Origin: JAHOYW01 sp963664605
Lineage (GTDB): Bacteria; Verrucomicrobiota; Lentisphaeria; Victivallales; Victivallaceae
Assembly: GCA_963664605.1 (NCBI GenBank)
Contig: OY761536.1
Location: 1,240,001 to 1,304,000 of the forward strand
Reading direction: 5' to 3'
Length of the DNA: 64,000 nt
Positions 1-8,682 of this stretch are shown here, one piece after another; position 1 is the stretch's first letter, and each line of letters opens with the position of its first letter. Below the pieces are notes generated by a model. The model was given only the letters and a program-made list of their open reading frames with translations, was not told the DNA's origin and ran no database searches. A program made the position numbers and the translations under genes.

Positions 1-678
1 GTATGGTACTTTAAAGCCGCCGCCGAAATCAAGGAAACGCAAGTCCGGAAAATTTTCAGGTGTCGCGATAGACATCAGGTTTTCCATGCTCTTGAATACT
101 GATGAAGTATGCTGTAAACCTGAGCCGGTATGTTCATGCAGCCCGACGACAGTCAAATTGTACTTGGCTATGAGTTCTTTTACTTTTTCCACATCCTGCA
201 TGAGGATTCCGAACTTTGTCAGGTCTCCGCCGGTCATAAGCTTGGCGTGTTCTCCATCAACTACGTCAGGGTTGAAACGCAGGCAGATTTCGCTGCCGGG
301 AAATTCTTTTCCGAATTTTTCGAGACGGGACAAAGAACCGATATTCAGGAGAACGCCCATTTCTTTGACTTGACGGACTTCATCGTCGGTAACGTTGTTT
401 GCTGTGTAAATAATATTTTCGGGAGCGAATCCGGCTTTCAAAGCCATCATTACATCACCGGGGCTGACCGCGTCAATTCCTGAACCCGCTTCCTTCAAAG
501 CTTTCAATACGCTGAAGTTGTAGTTTGCTTTCATGGCGTAATGTATTTTCAATTTCGGCCACTTGATAAAACCGTATAATTCCTTATAACGCTGCACGAT
601 CATATCGCCGTCATAAACATAAAGCGGTGTTCCGTATTCCTGCGCGAGGCCTAACAATAATTGTTTGTCCAAACTCAT
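1..678 (-). CDS. lysA: Diaminopimelate decarboxylase, 3'-truncated by window edge
   Basis: This PLP enzyme decarboxylates meso-diaminopimelate to L-lysine, the last step of lysine synthesis, in the cytoplasm. The 226 residues present cover the start of the alanine-racemase-like barrel. The PLP lysine is K50 in HYAMKAN. A KFGI segment follows, then HEHTGSG, and the glycine-rich phosphate-binding stretch DFGGG lies just before the edge. The ATG at 676-678 follows a weak AAAGAG ribosome site. The C-terminal half, with the substrate-binding E-C-D region, lies outside, so related PLP decarboxylases (arginine/ornithine type or carboxynorspermidine decarboxylase) cannot be fully excluded. The N-terminal pattern fits LysA best. 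Confidence 0.88.
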   Translation of the reverse strand, partial: MSLDKQLLLGLAQEYGTPLYVYDGDMIVQRYKELYGFIKWPKLKIHYAMKANYNFSVLKALKEAGSGIDAVSPGDVMMALKAGFAPENIIYTANNVTDDEVRQVKEMGVLLNIGSLSRLEKFGKEFPGSEICLRFNPDVVDGEHAKLMTGGDLTKFGILMQDVEKVKELIAKYNLTVVGLHEHTGSGLQHTSSVFKSMENLMSIATPENFPDLRFLDFGGGFKVPY

Positions 679-770
679 TGTAAATCTCTTTAGTCTGTTT
701 AAGTGTTTGTGCTAAAAACAAGTAATATACAATGTTTTTGAGGAAAAAACAATATTTTTAATTTTAATTT

Positions 771-799
771 TTGTTTTAAGTAGCAGATGGCGGTATAAT
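771..799 (+). promoter_or_regulatory. Candidate sigma70-type promoter
   Basis: TTGTTT at 771-776 and a perfect TATAAT at 794-799 are separated by 17 bp. Transcription would start near 806 and leave a leader of about 27 nt before the gene at 833. The surroundings are AT-rich, so a chance match is possible. Confidence 0.45.
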
Positions 800-832
800 A
801 AGATATTCTGAACTTTCGGATAAGGGAATGGT

Positions 833-1480
833 ATGAAACCTTATGAATGGTTATTGACAATAATCAATGTTACGCTTATTTATGCCGGTATAGCGTTATG
901 GGATAAATATCCGGGCTGGGCGCTTACGGCTTTTATGGTGGTTGCGGTTTCCTTTTTGAGCTATATTTACTTTGTTAAAACACGTCCGGTGAAATTGCTG
1001 CAAAAACTCTTTGCTGAAACAGCCTCCGCCAATGGTTTCAAACCGCTTTCCGGTAAAGCTGCTTCCGCTGACCTTGTGAAAAGAATCAGACTGTTTCCCG
1101 GCTTTGATGATTTGTTTTTCTCCATAGACGAATTATACACTCTTGATGACAAGTCGGGGCTATATTTTGCGGGGAGATATTCGCTTAGCGGTTACGGAAC
1201 CAATTCGGGTTATTTTTTGTTTGCCGACCTGGAGGAAAATACCAGGTTCTCTCCTGTTAACTTAAGCCGTTTCGTTGATAGAGTAGATAAACTGGATGAA
1301 GTGGGCGAGCGGGCGCTTGCCATGCTGCCGGATGAGCTGGTAAAACAATTACGTAAATTTCCCTATGACCTGCATTGCCTCGAATACCGCTGGCTTTTTG
1401 ATTTTGACTCCCGTAATCTGAAGAATCGGAATTTTTGTAAGTCATTTAACGATATATTGAATGCTTTACGGGCAATATAA
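833..1480 (+). CDS. Two-TM membrane protein of unknown function
   Basis: I do not recognise the family. The 215-residue protein opens with two hydrophobic stretches (about residues 7-25 and 29-49) joined by a short WDKYPGW loop. A soluble domain rich in Phe, Leu and charged residues follows, with no metal, nucleotide or protease motif that I can name. The topology suggests an inner-membrane hairpin with a cytoplasmic domain. The start follows AAGGGA at a sensible distance, and a promoter-like pair lies upstream. It is transcribed away from lysA and appears monocistronic. Confidence 0.7.
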   Translation: MKPYEWLLTIINVTLIYAGIALWDKYPGWALTAFMVVAVSFLSYIYFVKTRPVKLLQKLFAETASANGFKPLSGKAASADLVKRIRLFPGFDDLFFSIDELYTLDDKSGLYFAGRYSLSGYGTNSGYFLFADLEENTRFSPVNLSRFVDRVDKLDEVGERALAMLPDELVKQLRKFPYDLHCLEYRWLFDFDSRNLKNRNFCKSFNDILNALRAI

Positions 1481-1585
1481 TTAAAAAAACGTTAAAAATA
1501 CGGTAAATGACTTGAATATTTTCAATAAATGTCTACCTTTTGTTGAAGCTTATTTAACCCCTTAATATAAATAATGGAGCAACAA

Positions 1586-2662
1586 ATGACAAAGATTTTT
1601 GATGTTGTAAAACCTGGAGTCCTCTCCGGTGACGATGTACAAAAAGTTTTCGCTATCGCGAAAGAAAATCAATTCGCCCTGCCTGCTGTAAACGTTGTCG
1701 GTTCTGACTCAGTTAACGGCGTTCTCGAAGCTGCTAAAAAAGTCAATTCCCCTGTAATTATTCAGTTTTCAAACGGCGGCGGAACATTTTTTGCTGGTAA
1801 AGGTTTGAAACTCGAAGGCCTGGAAGCCAGCATTGCCGGTTCTATCTCCGGAGCTCAGCATGTTCATCTTATGGCTGAAAAATATGGTGTTCCTGTAATT
1901 TTGCATACTGACCATTGCGCTAAAAAACTTCTTCCGTGGGTTGACGGGCTTTTAGATGCCGGCGAAGAGTTCTACGCCAAAAACGGCAAACCGCTTTTCA
2001 GCTCACACATGCTTGACCTGTCTGAAGAAAGCCTTGAAGAAAACATTGAGATTTCATGCAAATACCTTGAGCGTATGAGCAAAATTGGTATGACTCTCGA
2101 AATCGAACTCGGCTGCACAGGCGGCGAGGAAGATGGTGTTGACAACAGTCATCTTGATTCATCCGCCCTTTACACACAACCTGAAGACGTTGCTTTGGCA
2201 TACGAAAAAATGATTGCCATCAGCCCGCGTTTTACAATTGCCGCTTCTTTCGGTAATGTTCATGGTGTTTACAAACCGGGTAACGTTGTCCTGACTCCTA
2301 AAATCCTTGACAACTCACAGAAATATATCGAAGAGAAATTCGGCACAGCTGAGAAGCCTGTTGATTTTGTCTTTCATGGCGGTTCAGGTTCCAGTCCTGC
2401 TGAGATCAAAGAAGCTATTTCCTACGGCGTAATCAAAATGAATATTGATACAGATACGCAATGGGCAACCTGGAAAGGCATTCTGGAATTTTATAAAGCC
2501 AACGAAGCTTACCTTCAGGGACAGCTTGGTAATCCTGACGGTCCAGATAAACCAAATAAAAAATATTATGATCCGCGCGTATGGCTGCGTAAAGGACAAG
2601 AATCAATGGTCGCGCGCGTAGCGCAGGCTTTTGAAGAATTGAACTGCATGGACAGATGCTAG
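1586..2662 (+). CDS. fbaA: Class II fructose-bisphosphate aldolase
   Basis: This zinc enzyme splits fructose-1,6-bisphosphate into dihydroxyacetone phosphate and glyceraldehyde-3-phosphate in glycolysis and gluconeogenesis. Class II signatures are plain: PALNVV-like N-terminus (FALPAVNVVGSD), zinc ligands in HTDHCAKK, ELG-CTGGEEDGVD, NVHGVYKPGN, and the FHGGSGS phosphate loop followed by KMNIDTDTQWA. At 358 residues it matches the E. coli FbaA subgroup. An in-frame ATG at 1574 exists, but GGAG at 1576-1579 is a good ribosome site for the ATG at 1586, so I chose the shorter form. A strong hairpin terminator follows. Confidence 0.97.
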   Translation: MTKIFDVVKPGVLSGDDVQKVFAIAKENQFALPAVNVVGSDSVNGVLEAAKKVNSPVIIQFSNGGGTFFAGKGLKLEGLEASIAGSISGAQHVHLMAEKYGVPVILHTDHCAKKLLPWVDGLLDAGEEFYAKNGKPLFSSHMLDLSEESLEENIEISCKYLERMSKIGMTLEIELGCTGGEEDGVDNSHLDSSALYTQPEDVALAYEKMIAISPRFTIAASFGNVHGVYKPGNVVLTPKILDNSQKYIEEKFGTAEKPVDFVFHGGSGSSPAEIKEAISYGVIKMNIDTDTQWATWKGILEFYKANEAYLQGQLGNPDGPDKPNKKYYDPRVWLRKGQESMVARVAQAFEELNCMDRC

Positions 2663-2684
2663 TTTAATATTGTTATCGTAATTG

Positions 2685-2718
2685 AAAAGACCACCTTTTT
2701 ACGGGTGGTCTTTTTTTT
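2685..2718 (+). terminator. Rho-independent terminator after fbaA
   Basis: GACCACC (2689-2695) pairs with GGTGGTC (2704-2710), extended by A4/T4, with an 8-nt loop and a run of eight T. The A-tract on the left could also give weak termination of the convergent GH4 gene. Confidence 0.93.
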
Positions 2719-2739
2719 ATATCTGTCTGGTTAAATAAT

Positions 2740-4119
2740 TTATTCGTACCATCCTGCCGGCAGGATATCTTTTTCAATTTCCAGCAGTTCTTTGATAATC
2801 ATCCTGGCGTCGCCGATATTGTTGACCAGAGGATCGGTCATCATGGCGCGCAGTAAAATATTCTTATCACAGGAAACCGCTGCTTCCGCTGTCAGTTCAT
2901 GGGTGTCAAGCACCTGCATTTGCAGTCCGAGTACGCCGCGCGGTAATTCCCCGAAAGGCAATGGTTGCGGGCCGTTCTCCATATCAACTGTGCATTTCAA
3001 CTCAAGGAATGCGTCATCCGGCATATTGGTTACCGCTCCGCGATTGGCGCTGTTGATGAAGAAGGGCTTGCCCAGATTTCCCCACATGCTTTCAATAATA
3101 TCCGTTGCGTGGTCGCCGTTGTGAGGATTCAGGAATTCTTCAATTGGAGTTTCTCCGGAAGCCAGCTTCTTGGTTTTTTCCCAGGCTGCCGCCATTTCCT
3201 CAGCACGGTTGTAGGCGTCGAACGGGATAATCGGCTCGGGAGTGTTGGGCATTACACCGTATCCCTGAAAGAATGGAACATATTCTTTCGTATGGCTGAT
3301 TGCTGTTGGATACGCTTCGTAAATATCCATCAATTGCAGAGCATAATCATGATTCAAGCGCGGTTTGGCTTTGAAGCTTGGTCCCGCCATCTGTTCAGCT
3401 TGTGCGCGTTTTGCCAGAGTTTTTTTAATATCCTGTATACGGTCTTTCCCGTCATAGCGGCATTCGGTCATGAAAGTGCAATGATTTACTCCGGCAATTT
3501 TATATTCAAAATTTTCTATCATTTTTGCATCCGGCTCTTCCTCATCGCCGATAATTCCGGCTAAACGCATGTAATGAGTTGTAACATATGGCAAATGGTT
3601 GCCGTCGCAAAGCGCGAAACTTTTTACTCTTGGAGCGTAACGCATCAGGGCAATACCGAGAACCGAAGTCGGATTGATAAAATTGATTACCCATGCATTC
3701 GGACATAATTCTTCAACATCGCCGCAAATCCTGAGCACTTCTGGGATTTCACGCATAGCGCGGAATATTCCGCCAGGGCCGATGGTATCTGACGAACACA
3801 TTGTCACGCCGTATTTCTTTGCGATCCTGGTGTCAACGCCGCGATACCAGGCGTTTTTCTCGGAAAAGCTCAAAACGACAAAATCGCAGTCTTTAAGTAT
3901 CTCCCGGCGATCAGTTGAACCGATTATTTTAGTCGGGGATTTGGCGGCATCAACAGCCCGTTGTGCCAAATCCATCATTGTCTTTAAAGTATCCGGATCA
4001 GTATCCACCAGCGCGAGTGTGCCGCCGGAAAGGATTTCACTTTTTACCATATTCCAGATTACCGGCTTTCCAAAGAAATAACTGCCGGCTCCGATTACTG
4101 CTACTTTAGGCCCATTCAT
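2740..4119 (-). CDS. Glycoside hydrolase family 4 (alpha-galactosidase/glucuronidase type)
   Basis: GH4 enzymes cleave glycosides by an unusual NAD- and Mn-dependent oxidation-elimination mechanism in the cytoplasm. The 459-residue protein starts with a Rossmann GAGS loop (residues 10-13). It has the INPTS segment near 149-152, and metal ligands Cys171 (in ALCDGNH) and His213 (in AGVNHC), as in MelA/AglA-type enzymes. The substrate (galactoside, glucoside, glucuronide, or a phosphorylated form) cannot be read from sequence. It is divergent from an AraC regulator at 4243, which probably controls it in response to the sugar. It converges on fbaA. Confidence 0.9.
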   Translation of the reverse strand: MNGPKVAVIGAGSYFFGKPVIWNMVKSEILSGGTLALVDTDPDTLKTMMDLAQRAVDAAKSPTKIIGSTDRREILKDCDFVVLSFSEKNAWYRGVDTRIAKKYGVTMCSSDTIGPGGIFRAMREIPEVLRICGDVEELCPNAWVINFINPTSVLGIALMRYAPRVKSFALCDGNHLPYVTTHYMRLAGIIGDEEEPDAKMIENFEYKIAGVNHCTFMTECRYDGKDRIQDIKKTLAKRAQAEQMAGPSFKAKPRLNHDYALQLMDIYEAYPTAISHTKEYVPFFQGYGVMPNTPEPIIPFDAYNRAEEMAAAWEKTKKLASGETPIEEFLNPHNGDHATDIIESMWGNLGKPFFINSANRGAVTNMPDDAFLELKCTVDMENGPQPLPFGELPRGVLGLQMQVLDTHELTAEAAVSCDKNILLRAMMTDPLVNNIGDARMIIKELLEIEKDILPAGWYE

Positions 4120-4153
4120 TTTTAATAATCCTTTTTATTGAATATTTGTTGTA

Positions 4154-4181
4154 TTGAAAATTTATGAATTAATATTATAAT
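4154..4181 (+). promoter_or_regulatory. Candidate promoter of the AraC gene at 4243
   Basis: TTGAAA (4154-4159) and TATAAT (4176-4181) are separated by 16 bp and lie in the divergent GH4/AraC gap. The predicted leader is about 55 nt. The rest of the gap (to 4242) carries repeated ATTG-type half sites that could bind the regulator, but I cannot define an operator. Confidence 0.4.
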
Positions 4182-4242
4182 AAAGTATAATAATGATGTT
4201 TTCAATTGAATAATTGTATTATAAATTGGATTATTGTAGTGT

Positions 4243-5064
4243 ATGGATAAATATTTTAGAAAAGCGATTTATCGGGTTAAATTCAAAGGGGATGACGCGC
4301 CATTGCCGTTTTCGGTTCGTTCCGCAGGGCATTATCAGCCGGCGATAGACTGGAATGAAAATCAAGGCGGACGGAACTTTGTTCAATTTTATTGGTCGGT
4401 GCGTGGCAAAGGAAAGATTGTTATTAATGAGCAGGAATATATATTTGAAGAACACAATGCCTGTTATTATCTTCCTAGGGAAACTCATATATTACAGGCG
4501 GTTGAAGAACCCTGGGAATACCGCTGGTTTACTTTTGACGGGCCGATGGGGGAGGATCTTATGCGCGGTTTTCAGTACCCGCGCGGCCCTTTTTATGCCG
4601 GGCGTTGTCCCGAAAAACTGTTTGAAACTTTGGAAAAACGCATCCATGATGCGACTATTGCCGAAATGCGCAATTTGACAACAATTGCCTGGCAGATACT
4701 GGCTGCCGCGGGTTCCGGTGAAGCCGCGGCGGGAAAATATGAAAAACTGTTGTATGATTTTTTTGATCTTGTCCGTGACAATTACGCAAATGAAACCGTT
4801 AATATAAATGTTATTGCTGACCTCATGAAGGTGCATCGTTCCACTTTGACGCAGATAGTCCGTCAGCATACTGGTATGACGCCGGGCGCTTACTTATATG
4901 ATTTTCGTCTTCAGAAAGCTTTGGAGATGTTACGGTCTTCGAATAAGCCAATCAGTGAAGTAGCCGCCGCTTGCGGCATCCCAGACCCATGCTATTTTTC
5001 CCGGGTCATCCATCGTGCCGTAAACAGCAGTCCGCTTGCCTATCGTAAGCGTTACAGGCAATAG
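4243..5064 (+). CDS. AraC-family transcriptional regulator
   Basis: This 273-residue DNA-binding regulator has an N-terminal cupin-like sensor half. The 'GKGKIVINEQEY...CYYLP...WEYRWFTFDGP' pattern is typical of sugar-sensing AraC proteins. A C-terminal double helix-turn-helix spans about residues 180-270 (INVIADLMKVHRSTLTQIVRQ, then PISEVAAACGI and the YFSRVIHR recognition helix). Its divergence from the GH4 gene at 4119 points to local control of that gene, probably as a sugar-responsive activator. It resembles the other two AraC proteins in the window in layout. Confidence 0.9.
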   Translation: MDKYFRKAIYRVKFKGDDAPLPFSVRSAGHYQPAIDWNENQGGRNFVQFYWSVRGKGKIVINEQEYIFEEHNACYYLPRETHILQAVEEPWEYRWFTFDGPMGEDLMRGFQYPRGPFYAGRCPEKLFETLEKRIHDATIAEMRNLTTIAWQILAAAGSGEAAAGKYEKLLYDFFDLVRDNYANETVNINVIADLMKVHRSTLTQIVRQHTGMTPGAYLYDFRLQKALEMLRSSNKPISEVAAACGIPDPCYFSRVIHRAVNSSPLAYRKRYRQ

Positions 5065-5067
5065 GTG

Positions 5068-6135
5068 TTACAGCCATTTTTTGTTGCGGAAGAATTTAAG
5101 CATCGCAAGGGCTATAATAAGCATGAGCCCGAGCGCTATGAAATAGCCGTAATGCCATTGGGTTTCCGGCATGTTTTTGAAGTTCATGCCATATATGCCG
5201 GCTATAAAGGTCAGTGGAATAAATATTGTCGCGATAAGAGTCAGGACTTTCATTACTTCGTTCATCCGGTTGCTGATGCTGGAAAGATATATCTCCAGCA
5301 GGCCTGAAACCATTTCCCTGACAGATTCCGCATTGTCAAAGATCAAAAGCATATGACTGTCCAGGCCGAGATAATATTTTTCCGTGCTCTCGCTGATGAA
5401 TGATGAATCGCTTATGTTTATTAAATGAATCATTTCCCGCAAAGGCCAGATAGATTTCCGCATTGAAGCTGCTATACGTTTCAGTTTTTGCAGTTCGGTC
5501 AGCATGTCGGGTGTTGGTGATGAAATAATCTTTTCCTCGATCTTTTCCATGCTGTCGCTTAGTTGATTGATAAACATAAAGTAATAATCCACTGCCAGGT
5601 CAAGATGGCAAAAAGCCAGATAATCAATCTCTTTTGAGCAAATCCGTCCTTTGCAGTTTTCAACCCGGTCAATGAGCGGCTCTAGAGATAAGTCTTCTGA
5701 TATTTGAAAAGTAATAATTGTTTTGCCTGATGCGACGAAGCATAAAGGGGTCATTTTGAATTCTTTTTCTCTGACCATAAAAGGGAATTTCAGTACAGAA
5801 AAGAAATAATCGTCATTTATCAAAAATCCAGGCCGCATTATTGCGCAGTTCTGAATGTCTTCAAGCACCAGAGAATCAAGGTTGAATTCTTTTCCGATCT
5901 GTTCAAGCTGCTCTATTGAAGGGATTCCGTGATAGATCAACCATGAATTACATTCGGGGCTGCGTTTGGTTAAGGCGTCATCAAGGGAGATGTTGTTCAT
6001 CCGTTCTGTTTTGCTGCTTGAGCCGAAAGACAGCATTTCGAGGCGGGCGGCAGAAGAGTCCCGGTCCTCATTCAAGTATCCTGGCGGTTTACCCAGTAAA
6101 TCATACTTTGAATGAACTGTCGTAAGTTTTATCAT
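5068..6135 (-). CDS. corA: CorA-family Mg2+/Co2+ transporter
   Basis: CorA forms a pentameric inner-membrane channel for Mg2+ and other divalent metals. The 355-residue protein has a large cytoplasmic domain and two C-terminal membrane helices. The first ends in the signature YGMNF (in FIAGIYGMNFKNMPE), and the short periplasmic loop carries the acidic PETQ. The helical stalk near residues 200-300 is visible as long amphipathic stretches. The start codon overlaps the stop of the MscS gene by 4 bp, so the two are translationally coupled. A ZntB-type zinc function cannot be excluded. Confidence 0.93.
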   Translation of the reverse strand: MIKLTTVHSKYDLLGKPPGYLNEDRDSSAARLEMLSFGSSSKTERMNNISLDDALTKRSPECNSWLIYHGIPSIEQLEQIGKEFNLDSLVLEDIQNCAIMRPGFLINDDYFFSVLKFPFMVREKEFKMTPLCFVASGKTIITFQISEDLSLEPLIDRVENCKGRICSKEIDYLAFCHLDLAVDYYFMFINQLSDSMEKIEEKIISSPTPDMLTELQKLKRIAASMRKSIWPLREMIHLINISDSSFISESTEKYYLGLDSHMLLIFDNAESVREMVSGLLEIYLSSISNRMNEVMKVLTLIATIFIPLTFIAGIYGMNFKNMPETQWHYGYFIALGLMLIIALAMLKFFRNKKWL

Positions 6136-6971
6136 TTTTCAGTCTCGCTGTTTATTATTACCGGGAAAGGTTGTGACGCGGAGCCAGTGTAAATAGTACG
6201 ATGCGGGAATGGTATTTCGATACCTTCTTCATCAAAACGTCGCTTGACTTCTTTCAAAATCGAATTGCGCAATACGACATAATCTGATTTTTCAAACCAT
6301 ACGCCAAAAAGTATTTCCTGCGCTGAATCCATAAATCCCTGAAAGATCAGGATCGGCTCAGGTTCATCAAGACAATATGGATTTCTCCTGGCAATATCCT
6401 TAAGTACCTCAAATGTGCGTTCGACGTCATCTTTGTAGGCTATATTTATTTTAAGATCAAGACGGCGTATCGGGAAACGGGTGATGTTGACGAACGTGGC
6501 TTTCATTATCTTTTCATTCGGGATGCGGATAAGCAAGTTGTCAAAAGTGCGTAAATTTACGGAAAGCAGATCCATGGAATAAATTATTCCAAGGTGACTT
6601 TCGGTTTTAACCAGGTCGCCTATCTTGAACGGCTTCTCCCAGAGCAAAAACAGGCCGGAAATAACATTTGAAAGACTGTTCTGGGCGGCAAAACCGACTG
6701 CGACCGCCGCAATTCCGGCTGCGCCGAAAATGGCTGTAAGGCGGATGTCGAACTCACGGAGAATTGATAAGGCTATTATGATAAAGCCGCCGTAGTTTAT
6801 AACTTTATATAAGATTAACTGTGCTTGCGGGCTAAGCCGCTTTTTAAACCATATCTTAATATAACGGTTGAGTATGAACAGTAATATAAAACCTGTGATT
6901 GCTATTAACGTCACCCGGAAGATAACGATCTGGTTGTTATTATATATTTTTAACAGTTCTTCCCAAAACAT
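6132..6971 (-). CDS. mscS: Small-conductance mechanosensitive channel, MscS family
   Basis: MscS channels open under membrane tension and protect against hypo-osmotic shock. The 279-residue protein has three N-terminal membrane helices. The third is the glycine/alanine-rich pore helix (GAAGIAAVAVGFAAQ), followed by the diagnostic SLSNVISGLFLLWEKPFKIGD entry to the beta domain and a C-terminal alpha/beta vestibule. Length fits E. coli MscS (286). It lies between an upstream DUF432-like gene and corA, suggesting an ion/osmotic homeostasis operon. Confidence 0.93.
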   Translation of the reverse strand: MFWEELLKIYNNNQIVIFRVTLIAITGFILLFILNRYIKIWFKKRLSPQAQLILYKVINYGGFIIIALSILREFDIRLTAIFGAAGIAAVAVGFAAQNSLSNVISGLFLLWEKPFKIGDLVKTESHLGIIYSMDLLSVNLRTFDNLLIRIPNEKIMKATFVNITRFPIRRLDLKINIAYKDDVERTFEVLKDIARRNPYCLDEPEPILIFQGFMDSAQEILFGVWFEKSDYVVLRNSILKEVKRRFDEEGIEIPFPHRTIYTGSASQPFPVIINSETEK

Positions 6972-6981
6972 AATTTAATCC

Positions 6982-7782
6982 TTAAACTGTTTGAAATGAT
7001 TTAAATAAAAGATTCTGCCCATGTTTTATCCGGGGATTATCAGTTATTTTGAAGCCTTTGCCGGAAGGATTCAAATAGTTTATTTTGCTCATCCGGTCTT
7101 TTCCAGTATAGACCAGTTTACATGTTGAAGTGCTTGGAGAAAGCTCTTTTTTTGATTTGAAAAGTCCCATGTATTCTGTTCTCAAACATATGCGGTCAAA
7201 GGATAACAGCTCTGATGATTTGTTTTCAATCAGGATAGTGCATATGGCGTAAATCGGAGACTGCTGGAGTTTGTCCGGAGAACACAATACCTCGCCTTTT
7301 AGTGAATATCCTATCACTCCTTCATCTGGCTCTCCAAACCATGTCTTGGATAAAACTATAATCGGGTATTCTCCTAATTCGGAGCCACTGACAGACATCT
7401 TGAGAGAAAGCGGAATTGAACAGTATGCCGATACCGTTTGTCCGGGCATAACTTTTTGAACAACGTCGGGCTTGATAACCACCGGGCGATCCGGGGTGCA
7501 CAATGAAAAAGTCAAAAAGCCTTTATCCTTTTTCCATGCGGTTTTATGCCATTCGCTTTCAAACCTGTCTTTCAGCAGTTTTGAGATTCCAGAATAGCGG
7601 TTCCTAAGCAGCAGTTCCTGTTCATCAGCGGAGAGTTTTAATTCCATTTCAAGCTGTCCGACTTTAATGCCCAGATGCTTGTTTTTCTTCATATGAACAT
7701 CAATGCCGAGATATTTTTCGATAAACTCACTATCAGATATCTTTAACATCGCAGTTTTGGTTGTAGCTGCCTGGTTCTCCAT
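6982..7782 (-). CDS. DUF432-like soluble protein upstream of mscS
   Basis: The 266-residue protein has no signal peptide or membrane helix. It is beta-rich, with repeated hydrophobic strands such as RPVVIKPDVVQKV and YAICTILIENKS. Its length and pattern recall DUF432, a family of unknown function that I associate with mechanosensitive-channel genes; this is recollection, not a search result. It ends 10 bp before mscS and is surely co-transcribed with it. A role in regulating or accompanying the channel is inference from position only. Confidence 0.6.
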   Translation of the reverse strand: MENQAATTKTAMLKISDSEFIEKYLGIDVHMKKNKHLGIKVGQLEMELKLSADEQELLLRNRYSGISKLLKDRFESEWHKTAWKKDKGFLTFSLCTPDRPVVIKPDVVQKVMPGQTVSAYCSIPLSLKMSVSGSELGEYPIIVLSKTWFGEPDEGVIGYSLKGEVLCSPDKLQQSPIYAICTILIENKSSELLSFDRICLRTEYMGLFKSKKELSPSTSTCKLVYTGKDRMSKINYLNPSGKGFKITDNPRIKHGQNLLFKSFQTV

Positions 7783-7891
7783 AATACATCCTGTAGCTTT
7801 TATGTTATAATAGAAAAGTACCGCAAACTATTCAAAAAATCAATAGTATCAACAGAAAAAAACTAAAATGCACTCTTATTTATGTTTTTTG

Positions 7892-8668
7892 CTAGATTCC
7901 GGTAAGGCGTTTGAAATTTCCGCTGAATACCGCTTCGAACTCATCGTCGGTGAGGCGTTCGAATAATATTCCTTCGATCATCATGTGCGGATTGCATATC
8001 GGGTAATCCGTACCAAAAAGGAATTTGTGCTTGCCCGCGGTTTTGATCCCGTAAGCCAGCATCCCGTAACGGAAGACTCCGCTGCCGGAAAGATCAAGAT
8101 AAGCGTTCGGATGTTTTTTGACGAAATCAAAACGCTCTTTTATTGTTGCCAGTCCGCTGCTGGGATGTGCAATAATGACATTTAATTTCGGAAAATTTTT
8201 GCAGACTTTTTCAATTTCATCCAGACCGTAAGGATGTATGTTTACCGGGATTTCAAGCTCCTGTGCCAGAGCATAGATTTGAAACATATTTTCGGAGGCA
8301 TAATCCTTATAGTCCATGAAATAAGCAACCAGTTCCCCGATCCAGCAAATATTTTCTTCTTTATAAAGTTTTTCGATTTCGTCGCAGGACTCCTCCGGAA
8401 AATTCCCATGAACGTTGATTCCCGGGATATAGAGGTCTGGATAAAGATGTTTTAGTTCAATTGCTTCCCGGTTCAAGGTTTTTATGTCGGAAAACGAGGG
8501 ATTTTCAATATGACGGATTACAGAGCCGCAGGATCTCGAGATACCTGCAAAGCTTAAATCAGCGAAAAATTCTTCGTGGCTTGTCGGATAGTCAAACCAT
8601 TTTGTATTTGATTCCTCGTGAATAAAAGGATGAATGTGCGCGTCAATTATCTCAAAACTGGCTTCCAT
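7892..8668 (-). CDS. Amidohydrolase-superfamily (amidohydrolase 2) metal-dependent hydrolase
   Basis: This predicted TIM-barrel hydrolase has 258 residues. Metal-binding signatures are the N-terminal DAHIHP (strand 1 HxH), NIHPYG, IIAHPSSG (strand 6 His) and LFGTDYP (strand 8 Asp). The pattern matches the amidohydrolase-2 family, which includes decarboxylases and lactone or amide hydrolases; the substrate is unknown. CAGGAGG lies at a good distance from the ATG. It follows the rodA gene by 14 bp and is likely in the same transcript, but no shared function is evident. Confidence 0.85.
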   Translation of the reverse strand: MEASFEIIDAHIHPFIHEESNTKWFDYPTSHEEFFADLSFAGISRSCGSVIRHIENPSFSDIKTLNREAIELKHLYPDLYIPGINVHGNFPEESCDEIEKLYKEENICWIGELVAYFMDYKDYASENMFQIYALAQELEIPVNIHPYGLDEIEKVCKNFPKLNVIIAHPSSGLATIKERFDFVKKHPNAYLDLSGSGVFRYGMLAYGIKTAGKHKFLFGTDYPICNPHMMIEGILFERLTDDEFEAVFSGNFKRLTGI

Positions 8669-8682
8669 AATAAAACCTCCTG

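Noticed and set aside
86..483. Plus-strand frames opposite lysA
   Set aside because: The minus strand reads a continuous diaminopimelate decarboxylase across this stretch.
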